DNA from: Roseivirga echinicomitans
GTDB taxonomy: Bacteria; Bacteroidota; Bacteroidia; Cytophagales; Cyclobacteriaceae
Assembly: GCF_001592935.1 (NCBI RefSeq)
Contig: NZ_LRDB01000001.1
Coordinates: 682,001-746,000 of the forward strand
Direction: 5' to 3'
DNA: 64,000 bases
In this document: positions 38,806 to 47,562 of the stretch, in pieces
Layout of the letters: each line of letters starts with the position of its first letter
Numbering within the stretch: the first letter of the stretch is position 1
Program-made: the position numbers and the translations under genes
The notes under the pieces: generated by a model
Told to the model about the DNA's origin: nothing
The model's input: only the letters and a program-made list of their open reading frames with translations
Database searches by the model: none

Positions 38806-38883
38806 AATCTCGTTTACCCGATTAAGGAACGAAATTAAATCTTAATTAATACAAATAAAGGAAGTGGATTATCTATTAATCTA

Positions 38884-38891
38884 TATTTTTG
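38884..38891 (+). promoter_or_regulatory. Candidate -7 element of the M23-bactofilin pair
   Basis: TATTTTTG is an exact TAnnTTTG match, 19 bases before the GTG at 38911. The -33 region is not clear. The 105-base gap to porW contains nothing else distinct. Confidence 0.4.
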
Positions 38892-38910
38892 TTTCCCTTA
38901 GAAAATAACC

Positions 38911-39768
38911 GTGGCGAAGAATAAAAAAACACTCTCGAACTGGTTGAATAACAGGCATATCCTGATTATTCAGAATGAGGAAGACTTTTCTCATAAGGCG
39001 ACCTACAATTTTACTTATGCAAGGATCGTCTTTTTTAGTCTTCTCGCATTAATTATAGTTTTTGTAATTAGTTTTTATCTTGTAAATACGCTTTTGGCCC
39101 AGTGGTTTGATCCTACGCATGCCGAAAGAGAAACCAGAAAGGATTTGGTAACCATGAGCCTATCGCTGGATTCATTGGCCACAGAACTAGAAAATAGAGA
39201 TCTCTTTATTCAGAGCATGAAGCGCGTTTTGGATGGGGATCAAGCAATCGAAAATGAAGAGCTTGCAGAAACAAGTTCTGAATCAGTTCAGCTTACAAGG
39301 GATCCTAATTCTCAAGAAATTGACTCACTCTTTAAATCTGAATTTGAAACAGGAGGTGATTTTCTTCTAGGTCGAAATATGGATAACATGGAGTTGAGGC
39401 AGACCTATTTATTTTCACCTATCAGTGGTTATGTTTCTCAATCTTTCGACCCAAGAAACGAGCATTTTGGAATTGATGTGGTTTCAAAGAAAGACGAACC
39501 AGTAAAATGCATAGCGGACGGAACCGTCATATTTGCCTCATGGACACAAGATGCTGGTAATGTGATAGCCGTTCAGCACAAAGAAAATTTGATTTCAGTT
39601 TACAAACATAATTCTGCCCTCACTAAAGAAGTTGGCAATTTCATTAGTGCAGGTGAAATTTTGGCCATCATCGGAAATACTGGGGAGTTGACAAATGGCC
39701 CACATTTGCATTTTGAACTTTGGTATAATGGAAGTGCTGTGAATCCTGAAGATTTCATCGTATTTTAG
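38911..39768 (+). CDS. M23 family peptidoglycan endopeptidase, membrane-anchored
   Basis: A 285-residue protein with a cytoplasmic N-terminus, one membrane helix (about residues 38-62), a coiled-coil stalk (about 75-125) and a LytM/M23 domain. Zinc ligands His185 and Asp189 (HFGID) and His267 (GPHLHFE) are present; His233 and His265 are the probable catalytic pair, so it should be active. Cuts peptide cross-links in peptidoglycan. The start is GTG. It is paired with a bactofilin gene 27 bases downstream, an arrangement seen in shape-control modules (for example CcmA with Csd1 in Helicobacter and BacA with LmdC). Confidence 0.92.
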   Translation: MAKNKKTLSNWLNNRHILIIQNEEDFSHKATYNFTYARIVFFSLLALIIVFVISFYLVNTLLAQWFDPTHAERETRKDLVTMSLSLDSLATELENRDLFIQSMKRVLDGDQAIENEELAETSSESVQLTRDPNSQEIDSLFKSEFETGGDFLLGRNMDNMELRQTYLFSPISGYVSQSFDPRNEHFGIDVVSKKDEPVKCIADGTVIFASWTQDAGNVIAVQHKENLISVYKHNSALTKEVGNFISAGEILAIIGNTGELTNGPHLHFELWYNGSAVNPEDFIVF

Positions 39769-39795
39769 ACCCTCCCAACTCAACTATTATATAAT

Positions 39796-40221
39796 ATGTT
39801 TACATCTAAGGAAGAAAAGAGAGCTACCGAAGAACAAAGCAATACCAGTAATATTATTGGTAAAGACACGACACTCGAAGGCAGTATAGAGTCTATCGGT
39901 AATATAAGAATCGAGGGCAAAATATTTGGTCACGCCAAAGCTAAAGCCAAATTGGTGATGGGCGTAGACGCCATACTGGATGGTAATGTAACGGCCCGTA
40001 CGGCTGAAATTGCCGGAACGATTAAAGGCAACATTGAAATTTCCGAATTGCTCATATTAAAGCCCACCGCAGTAATCAATGGTGATATACTCACCAACAA
40101 ATTGGTAGTAGAGCCTGGTGCTACTTTTAATGGAGGCTGTAAAATGGGGCATTTAGCCAAAGAAATTGAAATTGGTAAGCCATTAAGTCAGACCAGAGAA
40201 GCAGCGATTAAAAGGGCTTAG
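39796..40221 (+). CDS. Bactofilin (polymer-forming cytoskeletal protein)
   Basis: A 141-residue bactofilin: a flexible charged N-terminus, then the right-handed beta-helix domain (SIGNIRIEGKIFGHAKAKA, DGNVTARTAEIAGTIKGNI, LILKPTAVINGDILTNKL, VEPGATFNGGCKMG). Bactofilins polymerise without nucleotide and position cell-wall enzymes. The upstream M23 peptidase is its likely client. Its stop is only 3 bases from that of the convergent lipoprotein gene. Confidence 0.94.
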   Translation: MFTSKEEKRATEEQSNTSNIIGKDTTLEGSIESIGNIRIEGKIFGHAKAKAKLVMGVDAILDGNVTARTAEIAGTIKGNIEISELLILKPTAVINGDILTNKLVVEPGATFNGGCKMGHLAKEIEIGKPLSQTREAAIKRA

Positions 40222-40224
40222 TTT

Positions 40225-41412
40225 TTATTTCCATTCATCACTATTTTTAAAGGAAAGCCATAATAGTGCTGCGCTTTTATTGGCAGAAATATCTGTGCTG
40301 GCCGACTTGTAAGAAAGAACCCCTTCTGGTAAATCTTGGATGAAACCGTCAATCTTATCAGCTTCGATCGTAAACACTAGCTTGTCTCCAAGCCATTTTA
40401 AGGGAACGAAAGTCCTATCTTCTAAAATGCCTTGGTTTGAAGTGAGCTTCTGATACTTTCCGTTTTTTCTGTCAATGAGTATGGAATGAAAGCTTCCGAA
40501 CTGCTCAAAGCGCAAGAAAATGTAGTTTTCGCCTACAGTATTCTTCATCCTGATTACTTTTTCGCCACTGTCTTTCACTTGCTTAGCAAGTGCTTTGTCC
40601 CCATAATAGTCTTCGTTGTCCCAAACCCAATCCTCGCCCAAATCAATTGTAAATAACGAATCGAAACTTTGTGTTACCCTATTCCATTGAAACATAGTAT
40701 TATTCATTGGGTCTTGGTATAGGATGGTTTCGCTGTAAGGCTCAAAGTTATTTGGCCCCCAATTCGTTCTGAAAGGCTCAGGGGTCTCATAGGGTAATAA
40801 GCCAGACTCATACTCTAGTTCATTGTTTAGAACCACAATATTAATTGCTTCTTTTTCTTCATATAATCGATCACTGGTATCAAAAAAGAAATGATTGTTA
40901 AATGAATAAAGACCCGTTGTTGGGTAGTTAATGGGGACGGTTTTAACAAAATCAGCATCCGGATTATAATAATTTACTCGTCTGTTTTGAGCATCATAGA
41001 CGGCTAACTGTTGTCCGTCTAACCAAGAATACCATAGTGCATGATAATCCTGAGCGGAGTCTCCCATTCTTTTAAAGTTTCGTATCAAGTTTCCATGGGA
41101 GTCAAAAAGGTGAATATCCCCATACCCGAAGGTTGACACTACTATGCTCTTGTCCCAAATATTGAAAAAGCGAATGAGCGGCAGTTCAGTATCTTTAGTT
41201 TGCTCAAGAAGGAGTAATTCTGCCGTATCGATTATGCCGTAAATAGGAACTGCTTCGCTATGCGCTTCTATGTTGTAACTGGCATAAGCCTCATTGGTCG
41301 ATTCAGAAATAGACAATGCTTCCTTAATAGACGATGCTTCCTTATGGCCATTGCAGGCGGTGATTAGCAGCACAATCAGCACGAAATAAAGGAATTTGAA
41401 ATTATAAATCAT
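40225..41412 (-). CDS. Putative 6-bladed beta-propeller lipoprotein
   Basis: A 395-residue lipoprotein of unknown function (lipobox LLITACNG). The frame extends to a TTG at 41433, but ATG 41412 (MIYNFKFLYFVLIV) gives a normal lipoprotein signal sequence. Propeller-like blades include GDIHLFDSHGNLIRNFKRMG, QLAVYDAQNRRVNYYNPDADF and YIFLRFEQFGSFHSILID. Neighbour of another propeller lipoprotein gene on the same strand, the two separated by about 60 bases. Confidence 0.72.
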   Translation of the reverse strand: MIYNFKFLYFVLIVLLITACNGHKEASSIKEALSISESTNEAYASYNIEAHSEAVPIYGIIDTAELLLLEQTKDTELPLIRFFNIWDKSIVVSTFGYGDIHLFDSHGNLIRNFKRMGDSAQDYHALWYSWLDGQQLAVYDAQNRRVNYYNPDADFVKTVPINYPTTGLYSFNNHFFFDTSDRLYEEKEAINIVVLNNELEYESGLLPYETPEPFRTNWGPNNFEPYSETILYQDPMNNTMFQWNRVTQSFDSLFTIDLGEDWVWDNEDYYGDKALAKQVKDSGEKVIRMKNTVGENYIFLRFEQFGSFHSILIDRKNGKYQKLTSNQGILEDRTFVPLKWLGDKLVFTIEADKIDGFIQDLPEGVLSYKSASTDISANKSAALLWLSFKNSDEWK

Positions 41413-41472
41413 TAGTCCGCGGCATTTACACAAAGCTTTTGAAAATGGATTCTTATTTGTTTTTCAAACGGA

Positions 41473-42636
41473 TTACCGTTCTACAATATCATAAATGTCA
41501 AAAGTCAAGTGATCTTCATCGTCTGTGTCAACCAAAACATAGATTCCGTTTTTTTGAAAAAAAACAAAGGACTCAACCATTCGGTTATTTTTCAATTCGC
41601 CTTTTACATTTAGCTCGTCATCACCTATTACAAACACTTTGTCAAAGGTTGTTGTATCTCCAAATGGATTATTAATGTCAATTTCATTTTCGTTCATTCC
41701 AGAATACCCAGCCCTTAAAAACACTTTTCTATATGGGTCATAATATATTTGCCCGTACCGCCCTTGACCGAAATAATACTTGCCACTTGTTTCCATATCC
41801 ATAGCTATTTGGATAGATGCTATCGGAACAATTGGCTTTACTATTTTACTTCCAAAGTACTTACTAATAAAACTACCGTCCGGCTTTCGAATCTGAACGT
41901 AGGGGTCGATGGGGTAGCTATATGCCCTGTACTTTTCGTTTTCCGCCCTATGGTAGCGTAACTGCTCCAACATCCACATTTCACCTTTGTAGGCGGTAGG
42001 TAGAGGGCTATGTTTTTTCTTAACCTCTAGTGTTTTTAATGAGAAGTCAAACTCTAGAGAATCAGGCAGGTTAATAAGCTTTATATAAGGTGTTTGGGCA
42101 ACTGAACTGAAATTGAATCCGGTGCTCGTTCTAAAAGCCCAACCCCTAGTCATTCCATAAGGTGCCGTTTTCCCTTCTTTGCCAAAATTATATTTGAAAA
42201 CGACATCCTTCTTGTTATTAACAATCGTTATCTGGAGTGTACTGCGAGAGTAGAACATAATGGAGTCTCCCAAAAACTCATACTCAATTGTACTGTCGAA
42301 TTTACCTAATCCATTAGGGCCTTGCTCAGGGAACTGCTGAATTGAATCGTAGGTTTGGGTCTTTAAGTTGTAATAATAAATACTATTGTTAAAGTGATTG
42401 AGAAAAGTGAAGTAGTCAGTTCCTTTCTTATTATAAGCTTGAAAGGCAACGGGCTTGTTTGATGACATAGAGTCCAAAGGAATTTTAAGCATCCCTGTTT
42501 TTATGGCCTCAACGGTAAAATCAGCATCTGGTATATCGAAGGTGGCAGGCTGTTTATCACCATTGCATGAGACTAAAAATAAGGCAAAAAAAACGGCAGT
42601 AAAAAAGGAGAAATAGTTTTTATGAAATTTATTCAT
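41473..42636 (-). CDS. Putative DUF4221-like lipoprotein
   Basis: A 387-residue lipoprotein (lipobox FLVSCNG). The longest frame starts at ATG 42684, but ATG 42636 (MNKFHKNYF) gives a standard signal sequence and lies just below a good promoter match. The mature part has YFTFLNHFNNSIYYYNL, PEQGPNGLGKFDS and a C-terminal DTDDEDHLTFDIYDIVE; these recall the DUF4221 propeller-type lipoproteins of Bacteroidota, a recollection I could not verify. Function unknown. Confidence 0.7.
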   Translation of the reverse strand: MNKFHKNYFSFFTAVFFALFLVSCNGDKQPATFDIPDADFTVEAIKTGMLKIPLDSMSSNKPVAFQAYNKKGTDYFTFLNHFNNSIYYYNLKTQTYDSIQQFPEQGPNGLGKFDSTIEYEFLGDSIMFYSRSTLQITIVNNKKDVVFKYNFGKEGKTAPYGMTRGWAFRTSTGFNFSSVAQTPYIKLINLPDSLEFDFSLKTLEVKKKHSPLPTAYKGEMWMLEQLRYHRAENEKYRAYSYPIDPYVQIRKPDGSFISKYFGSKIVKPIVPIASIQIAMDMETSGKYYFGQGRYGQIYYDPYRKVFLRAGYSGMNENEIDINNPFGDTTTFDKVFVIGDDELNVKGELKNNRMVESFVFFQKNGIYVLVDTDDEDHLTFDIYDIVER

Positions 42637-42641
42637 AGTGC

Positions 42642-42672
42642 TAAAAATAATCAACGATTTCTTTAGTTCAAA
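42642..42672 (-). promoter_or_regulatory. Putative promoter of the DUF4221-like lipoprotein gene
   Basis: On the minus strand TTTG (42672-42669), a 19-base spacer, then TATTTTTA (42649-42642), 7/8 to TAnnTTTG. It ends 5 bases before the ATG at 42636, so the mRNA would be nearly leaderless. Confidence 0.4.
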
Positions 42673-42678
42673 CAACTG

Positions 42679-42703
42679 TAGCATTACTTTTTATGTAACG
42701 CTA
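42679..42703. repeat. Imperfect 9-bp inverted repeat between lipoprotein and atp genes
   Basis: TAGCATTAC (42679-42687) and GTAACGCTA (42695-42703) pair at 8 of 9 positions (plus a G-T wobble) around TTTTTAT. It lies just upstream of the lipoprotein promoter and about 125 bases before the first atp gene. Possible operator. The rest of the gap holds only a near -7 match, TATATTCG (42813-42820), 8 bases before the atpZ-like start. Confidence 0.4.
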
Positions 42704-42828
42704 TTTCAGGACGGGACATGTTATTAAAAAAAGAGCCGTAGATAAGTTTCAACCATTTGGTCTTGTGTTGGTTCTATATTACAAGACTGATGTAACAGAA
42801 GCAGAAATCCTCTATATTCGATTTTACT

Positions 42829-43035
42829 ATGGCGCTTAAAAAAACTAATACATATCTCAAATACTCGCAACTGGGCATTCAAATGTTTGTGACTATTGGC
42901 CTATGCGGCTGGTTAGGGTTTAAAATGGATGAATGGTGGAACAGTGGTAAATCACTTTACATTATTATCATGATCTTCATTGGGGCATTCGGAGCCTTTT
43001 ATATGTTATTTAAATCTTTACCGAAAGACAACTAA
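42829..43035 (+). CDS. AtpZ/AtpI-like small membrane protein
   Basis: A 68-residue protein with two membrane helices (IQMFVTIGLCGWLGFKM and LYIIIMIFIGAFGAFYMLF) and an acidic DEW between them, typical of AtpZ. Such proteins accompany F-type ATP synthase operons, where they assist c-ring assembly or, with AtpI, ion uptake. First gene of the atp cluster. Confidence 0.8.
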   Translation: MALKKTNTYLKYSQLGIQMFVTIGLCGWLGFKMDEWWNSGKSLYIIIMIFIGAFGAFYMLFKSLPKDN

Positions 43036-43050
43036 GCCAATTCTTTGGCC

Positions 43051-43058
43051 TAAATTTG
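43051..43058 (+). promoter_or_regulatory. Exact -7 match inside the atp operon
   Basis: TAAATTTG lies 5 bases before the ATG at 43064, between the first and second genes. No -33 TTG at the normal distance. It could be an internal start of transcription or chance. Confidence 0.3.
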
Positions 43059-43063
43059 TGGCC

Positions 43064-43456
43064 ATGCAAAAGTTGAATAAACAAATTGCCCAAACTTTAA
43101 TATTTTCTGGGGTGATTGCAGCCTTAGTTTTGGGGCTACAACAAATCGAAGGTTCTGAAAGCTTTATTCATGCCCAAATCTGGCCGATTCTTATTTTCTC
43201 GGCTGTACTGGGGTTGATTATTGTTGGAATGAGCCACTGGGGAGTTAAAAACTTAGACCCACAGAGTCGCACTAATCTTTTTTTAGGAACCACAGTTTTA
43301 AGGCTAATATTCAGCATGGTCTTTATAGGCATCGTTCTTTTTAGGGGAGTTGAAGATCAAATAATATGGGTGGCGGATTTTTTCGTGGTCTATTTATTCT
43401 ATCTAGTGTTTGAAATATATACCATTCTGTCTAACTTGCGCCAAATTTCAGGATAG
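43064..43456 (+). CDS. F0 accessory membrane protein (AtpI-like), assignment tentative
   Basis: A 130-residue protein with four membrane helices. The frame can be read from 42980 but overlaps the upstream gene; ATG 43064 (MQKLNKQIAQTLIFSG) is preferred. Position between atpZ-like and atpB is that of AtpI/UncI, and the length and four-helix layout agree, but sequence is weakly conserved in this family. It probably helps F0 assembly. Confidence 0.65.
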   Translation: MQKLNKQIAQTLIFSGVIAALVLGLQQIEGSESFIHAQIWPILIFSAVLGLIIVGMSHWGVKNLDPQSRTNLFLGTTVLRLIFSMVFIGIVLFRGVEDQIIWVADFFVVYLFYLVFEIYTILSNLRQISG

Positions 43457-43468
43457 GGGTTAAAAACC

Positions 43469-44506
43469 ATGATGAGACTACCAAAGATGAATACTTCCAA
43501 AATACTGATGATTAGCCTCTTAATGGCTCTTTTTAGTGTTTCAGGTTTAAATAATTTGAGAGCCTCTAGCGATAGCGATGGAGAGGAGAAAGCGGCAGGT
43601 GGCACTGATTTTATCATGCACCACATTACTGACGCCCACGAATGGCATTTAATTACCTTAGGTCATACCCACGTTACCATTCCTCTACCCGTAATTATTT
43701 ATGATTACGAAGAGGGTATCAAAGTTCACATGTCATCTGCCTTTGTGGATGCAGATCACAATCCAATTGAAGTAGATGGTTACATGCTAGAGCACGGAAA
43801 GCTTCACTCTACCAACCAAGCCGAATTCATGGATTTATCGATTACCAAAAACGTAGCATCACTTATTATAAGTATTGTTGTTCTATCGTTGGTTTTCATT
43901 ACCGTAGCAAAGCGCTACAAAAAAGGTGTTTCAGCGCCAAAAGGTATTCAGTCGTTTTTTGAGCCTATCATCGTTTTCGTAAGAGACGATATCGCTAAAA
44001 CTAATATTGGTCATAAATATGAGCGCTTTATGCCTTATTTATTGACCCTATTTTTCTTCATTCTTTTCAACAACTTATTGGGCTTAACGCCAGGTGCAGC
44101 TAACCTTACGGGTAATATTGCTGTCACCATGACTTTGGCCTTGATCACATTCATCATTACCAATGTGAATGGAAGAAAAGCTTATTGGATGCACATTTTG
44201 TGGACACCAGGCGTTCCGCTTCCTGTTCGCCCAGTAATCCTTATTGTAGAAATTATCGGAATTTTCACTAAGCCTATTTCATTGATGCTTCGTTTGTTTG
44301 CTAGTATTACAGCTGGTCACATCGTTGTGTTGAGTATTGTAGGTTTGGGCTTTATACTTCAAAGTGTTGCAGTTGGTGTGGTGGGAACACTATTCTCTAC
44401 TGTCATTTTGATCATTGAAATTGTAGTTGCCTTAATTCAGGCCTACGTGTTTACCTTGTTCTCATCTATGTACATCGGCCAAGCCGTTGATGATGGACAT
44501 CATTAA
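43469..44506 (+). CDS. atpB: ATP synthase F0 subunit a
   Basis: Proton channel half of F0. The conserved helix with the essential Arg is MLRLFASITAGH, and FILFNNLLGLTPG marks the first core helices. At 345 residues it is longer than E. coli subunit a because of an N-terminal signal-like helix and an extracytoplasmic, His-rich segment of about 100 residues (FIMHHITDAHEWHL, GHTHVTIPLPV), normal for Bacteroidota. The start at 43469 has two adjacent Met codons; the second would serve equally. Confidence 0.96.
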   Translation: MMRLPKMNTSKILMISLLMALFSVSGLNNLRASSDSDGEEKAAGGTDFIMHHITDAHEWHLITLGHTHVTIPLPVIIYDYEEGIKVHMSSAFVDADHNPIEVDGYMLEHGKLHSTNQAEFMDLSITKNVASLIISIVVLSLVFITVAKRYKKGVSAPKGIQSFFEPIIVFVRDDIAKTNIGHKYERFMPYLLTLFFFILFNNLLGLTPGAANLTGNIAVTMTLALITFIITNVNGRKAYWMHILWTPGVPLPVRPVILIVEIIGIFTKPISLMLRLFASITAGHIVVLSIVGLGFILQSVAVGVVGTLFSTVILIIEIVVALIQAYVFTLFSSMYIGQAVDDGHH

Positions 44507-44541
44507 TTAGAATCTTTGTTTCATATATTAATAGACAAATT

Positions 44542-44802
44542 ATGTTCGCTATTTTATTAACTGCTGGTTATGCCCTTATGGGAGCTGGTATTGGTGCTGG
44601 TCTTGTTGCAATAGGCGCAGGTCTTGGTATTGGAAAAATTGGTGCTTCTGCTATGGAAGGTATGGCTAGACAACCTGAAGCTGCTGGTAAATTGCAGTCA
44701 GGGATGTTGATCATCGCTGCCCTTATTGAAGTAATCGCCTTGTTTGGTGTAGTAGTGTGTTTCTTGTTGGCTAACAACGCTGATATCACTGGTGCTCTTT
44801 AA
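44542..44802 (+). CDS. atpE: ATP synthase F0 subunit c
   Basis: An 86-residue hairpin of two helices; the ring of c subunits turns with proton flow. Helix 1 is Gly-rich (GAGIGAGLVAIGAGLGIG), the loop has ARQPEA, and the carboxylate is the Glu of ALIEVIALFG in helix 2. The residue after that Glu is Val, not Ser/Thr, and no sodium-site Gln is seen in helix 1, so a proton-type ring is expected. Confidence 0.97.
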   Translation: MFAILLTAGYALMGAGIGAGLVAIGAGLGIGKIGASAMEGMARQPEAAGKLQSGMLIIAALIEVIALFGVVVCFLLANNADITGAL

Positions 44803-44825
44803 TTTAGGTAATTGAATTAATGAAT

Positions 44826-44853
44826 TCAGGCTTGTGCGTTAGGCACAGCCTGA
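44826..44853 (+). promoter_or_regulatory. Strong hairpin between atpE and atpF
   Basis: CAGGCTTGTGC (44827-44837), loop GTTAG, GCACAGCCTG (44843-44852): a 10-bp stem with one bulged T, plus a closing T-A pair. It lies between the atpE stop and the atpF start and is followed by T-rich AGTTTAATTTTAAC. It could stabilise the atpE end of the mRNA or attenuate transcription, raising c over b. Function inferred. Confidence 0.6.
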
Positions 44854-44876
44854 GTTTAATTTTAACAAAAAGCGAT

Positions 44877-45371
44877 ATGGATTTATTACTACCAGATTCA
44901 GGATTATTAATCTACCAATTGGTAGGCTTTGTCATTCTATTATTTGTTTTGGGCAAATTTGCTTGGAAACCAATTTTAGCTGGCTTAAAAGAAAGAGAAG
45001 AAACTATCGAGAGCGCATTACTTGCTGCTGAACAAGCAAAAAATGAAATGCAGGCGCTTCAGGCAGATAATGAAAAACTATTAAAAGAGGCAAGAGCTGA
45101 AAGAGATAGTATTTTAAAAGAAGCTCTTACTGTGGCATCTACGATTAAAGAAGAAGCCAAAACAGAAACTTCTAAGATCACTGCTAGAATGATTGAAGAT
45201 GCTAAAGCAGTAATCGAAAATGAGAAAAAAGCGGCTTTAACCGATGTGAAGGTTTTAGTAGCTCGTCTTTCTCTAGAGATAACAGAAAAGCTGTTAAGAA
45301 AAGAATTGGCCGATCAGAGTGCTCAAAAAGAGCTCATCGATGGCCTTGTAAAAGATTTGAACCTTAATTAG
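44877..45371 (+). CDS. atpF: ATP synthase F0 subunit b
   Basis: Peripheral stalk of the ATP synthase: an N-terminal membrane helix (LLIYQLVGFVILLFVLGKFAW) followed by a long charged helix (residues about 40-155) that dimerises and binds delta. Length 164. The frame can be read from an ATG at 44820, but that would place the intercistronic hairpin in coding sequence and spoil the membrane N-terminus; ATG 44877 (MDLLLPDSG) is preferred. Confidence 0.95.
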   Translation: MDLLLPDSGLLIYQLVGFVILLFVLGKFAWKPILAGLKEREETIESALLAAEQAKNEMQALQADNEKLLKEARAERDSILKEALTVASTIKEEAKTETSKITARMIEDAKAVIENEKKAALTDVKVLVARLSLEITEKLLRKELADQSAQKELIDGLVKDLNLN

Positions 45372-45377
45372 GTATAA

Positions 45378-45935
45378 ATGTCTGTATACAGAATTGCTTC
45401 CCGTTATGCCAAATCACTGCTTGAACTAGCAGATGAGAAAGGTATGTTGGAAGACGTGAACAAAGACATGCTGCTATTTTCTCAAATGATTGAGGAAAAC
45501 AGGGACTTTTTACTTTTGTTAAAAAGCCCGGTAGTGCCGCATGACAAGAAATTGACCATACTCAACCAAGTATTTGAAGGTAAAGTGAACAGCCTTACTT
45601 TGAGTATATTCAAAATTCTTGCAAAGAAACATCGTGAACAATATCTTCCTGCAATTGCAACAGAGTTCCACCATCAGTACAACGTTAAAAAAGGAATAGC
45701 AGAGGCTACGGTCACTACTACCTTCCCTATTGACGCTGGTTTGAGAGCAGAATTTGAGGCAGTAGTAACGAAGATTTCTGGCAAAAAAGTAGAACTGACT
45801 GAAAAGGTAGAGAAAGACCTTATTGGTGGGTTTATTTTGAAAGTTGGAGACCGTCAAATTGACGATTCAATCAATTCTAGATTGAAAGCATTGAAATTAG
45901 AATTTAGCAAAAACCCTTACGTAAAGGAGTTTTAA
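45378..45935 (+). CDS. atpH: ATP synthase F1 subunit delta
   Basis: Joins the b stalk to the top of F1. The 185-residue protein shows the OSCP/delta pattern: YRIASRYAKSLLELA at the N-terminus and DLIGGFILKVGDRQIDDSI near the C-terminus. It begins 6 bases after atpF. Confidence 0.96.
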   Translation: MSVYRIASRYAKSLLELADEKGMLEDVNKDMLLFSQMIEENRDFLLLLKSPVVPHDKKLTILNQVFEGKVNSLTLSIFKILAKKHREQYLPAIATEFHHQYNVKKGIAEATVTTTFPIDAGLRAEFEAVVTKISGKKVELTEKVEKDLIGGFILKVGDRQIDDSINSRLKALKLEFSKNPYVKEF

Positions 45936-45962
45936 ATAATTAACACATAACTGTATCATAAC

Positions 45963-47537
45963 ATGGCAGATGTAAGACCTGATGAGGTTTCAGCAATTTT
46001 AAGAGAGCAACTCTCTAACTTTAAATCAGAAGCTGAATTAGAAGAAGTAGGTACTGTATTGCAAGTAGGTGATGGTGTAGCCAGAATCTATGGCTTGTCT
46101 AAAGCGCAATCAGGAGAACTTCTTGAATTTGAAAACGGACTGAAGGCCCTAGTATTGAACCTTGAAGAGGACAATGTAGGAGCTGTATTACTTGGTGAAT
46201 CAGCTGAAATCAAAGAAGGCGATACTGTTAAAAGAACAGGTAAGATCGCATCCATCAATGTAGGTGAAGGAATGGTTGGCCGTGTGGTTGACACCCTGGG
46301 TACTCCAATTGATGGTAAAGGACCTATTTCTGGCGAAACGTTTGAAATGCCATTGGAGAGAAAAGCTCCTGGGGTAATCTACAGACAGCCAGTAACAGAA
46401 CCTCTTCAAACAGGTATCAAAGCGATTGACGCAATGATTCCAATCGGAAGAGGCCAAAGAGAGTTAGTAATTGGTGACCGTCAGACAGGTAAAACTGCTG
46501 TAGTTATCGATACTATTCTTAACCAAAGAGAATTCTACGAAAAAGGAGAGCCTGTATTTTGTATCTATGTTGCCATAGGTCAAAAGGCATCTACTGTAGC
46601 AGGAGTAGTAGCAGCCCTTGAAAAAGGTGGTGCAATGGATTACACTGTTGTGGTATTGGCCGGTGCTTCTGATCCTGCTCCAATGCAGTTCTTCTCGCCA
46701 ATGGCGGGTGCTGCTATCGGTGAGTACTTCAGAGATACAGGAAGACCAGCTTTGGTAATTTATGATGATTTGTCTAAGCAAGCAGTAGCCTATCGTGAAG
46801 TTTCTCTTCTTTTGAGAAGACCTCCAGGACGTGAAGCTTATCCAGGTGACGTATTCTATTTGCACTCTAGACTTCTGGAAAGAGCTGCAAAAATTAACGA
46901 TAACGATGATATTGCACAGGCAATGAACGACCTTCCTCCTTCTTTAGTAGGGAAAGTAAAAGGTGGTGGTTCTTTAACAGCCCTTCCAATTATCGAAACT
47001 CAAGCAGGTGACGTTTCTGCTTATATTCCAACCAACGTAATTTCAATTACAGACGGACAGATTTTCTTGGAAACTAACCTTTTCAACTCTGGTGTACGTC
47101 CTGCAATTAACGTAGGTATCTCTGTATCAAGAGTAGGAGGTAACGCTCAAATCAAATCAATGAAGAAAGTTTCTGGAACCTTGAAGCTTGACCAAGCTCA
47201 GTTCCGTGAATTGGAAGCTTTTGCAAAGTTCGGTTCTGATTTGGATGCATCTACTAAACTTACCATTGATAGAGGTAGAAGAAACCAAGAAATTCTTAAG
47301 CAAGCGCAGTTCTCTCCATCACCAGTAGAAGAGCAAGTGGCAATTATCTATGCTTCTGTAAAAGGTCTTTTAGATAAAGTGCCAGTTGAAAAAGTGAGAG
47401 AGTTTGAGAAGGAATTCTTAACAATCATGAGAACTTCTGAAAGAGCAGCACTCGATTTATTGAAAGCAGGTAAGCTAGACGAAGCTGCTACTTCAGCAAT
47501 CGAAAAGACTGTAAAAGACTTAGCAAGTAGGTATTAA
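45963..47537 (+). CDS. atpA: ATP synthase F1 subunit alpha
   Basis: Non-catalytic nucleotide-binding subunit of F1, 524 residues. P-loop GDRQTGKT (about residues 170-177), the alpha-specific [10 protein letters not shown] segment, and [30 protein letters not shown], here quoted only as its two halves ([28 protein letters not shown]). Starts 27 bases after atpH. Confidence 0.98.
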   Translation: MADVRPDEVSAILREQLSNFKSEAELEEVGTVLQVGDGVARIYGLSKAQSGELLEFENGLKALVLNLEEDNVGAVLLGESAEIKEGDTVKRTGKIASINVGEGMVGRVVDTLGTPIDGKGPISGETFEMPLERKAPGVIYRQPVTEPLQTGIKAIDAMIPIGRGQRELVIGDRQTGKTAVVIDTILNQREFYEKGEPVFCIYVAIGQKASTVAGVVAALEKGGAMDYTVVVLAGASDPAPMQFFSPMAGAAIGEYFRDTGRPALVIYDDLSKQAVAYREVSLLLRRPPGREAYPGDVFYLHSRLLERAAKINDNDDIAQAMNDLPPSLVGKVKGGGSLTALPIIETQAGDVSAYIPTNVISITDGQIFLETNLFNSGVRPAINVGISVSRVGGNAQIKSMKKVSGTLKLDQAQFRELEAFAKFGSDLDASTKLTIDRGRRNQEILKQAQFSPSPVEEQVAIIYASVKGLLDKVPVEKVREFEKEFLTIMRTSERAALDLLKAGKLDEAATSAIEKTVKDLASRY

Positions 47538-47562
47538 TTTCATTAAGCCTAAATCGTAATAG

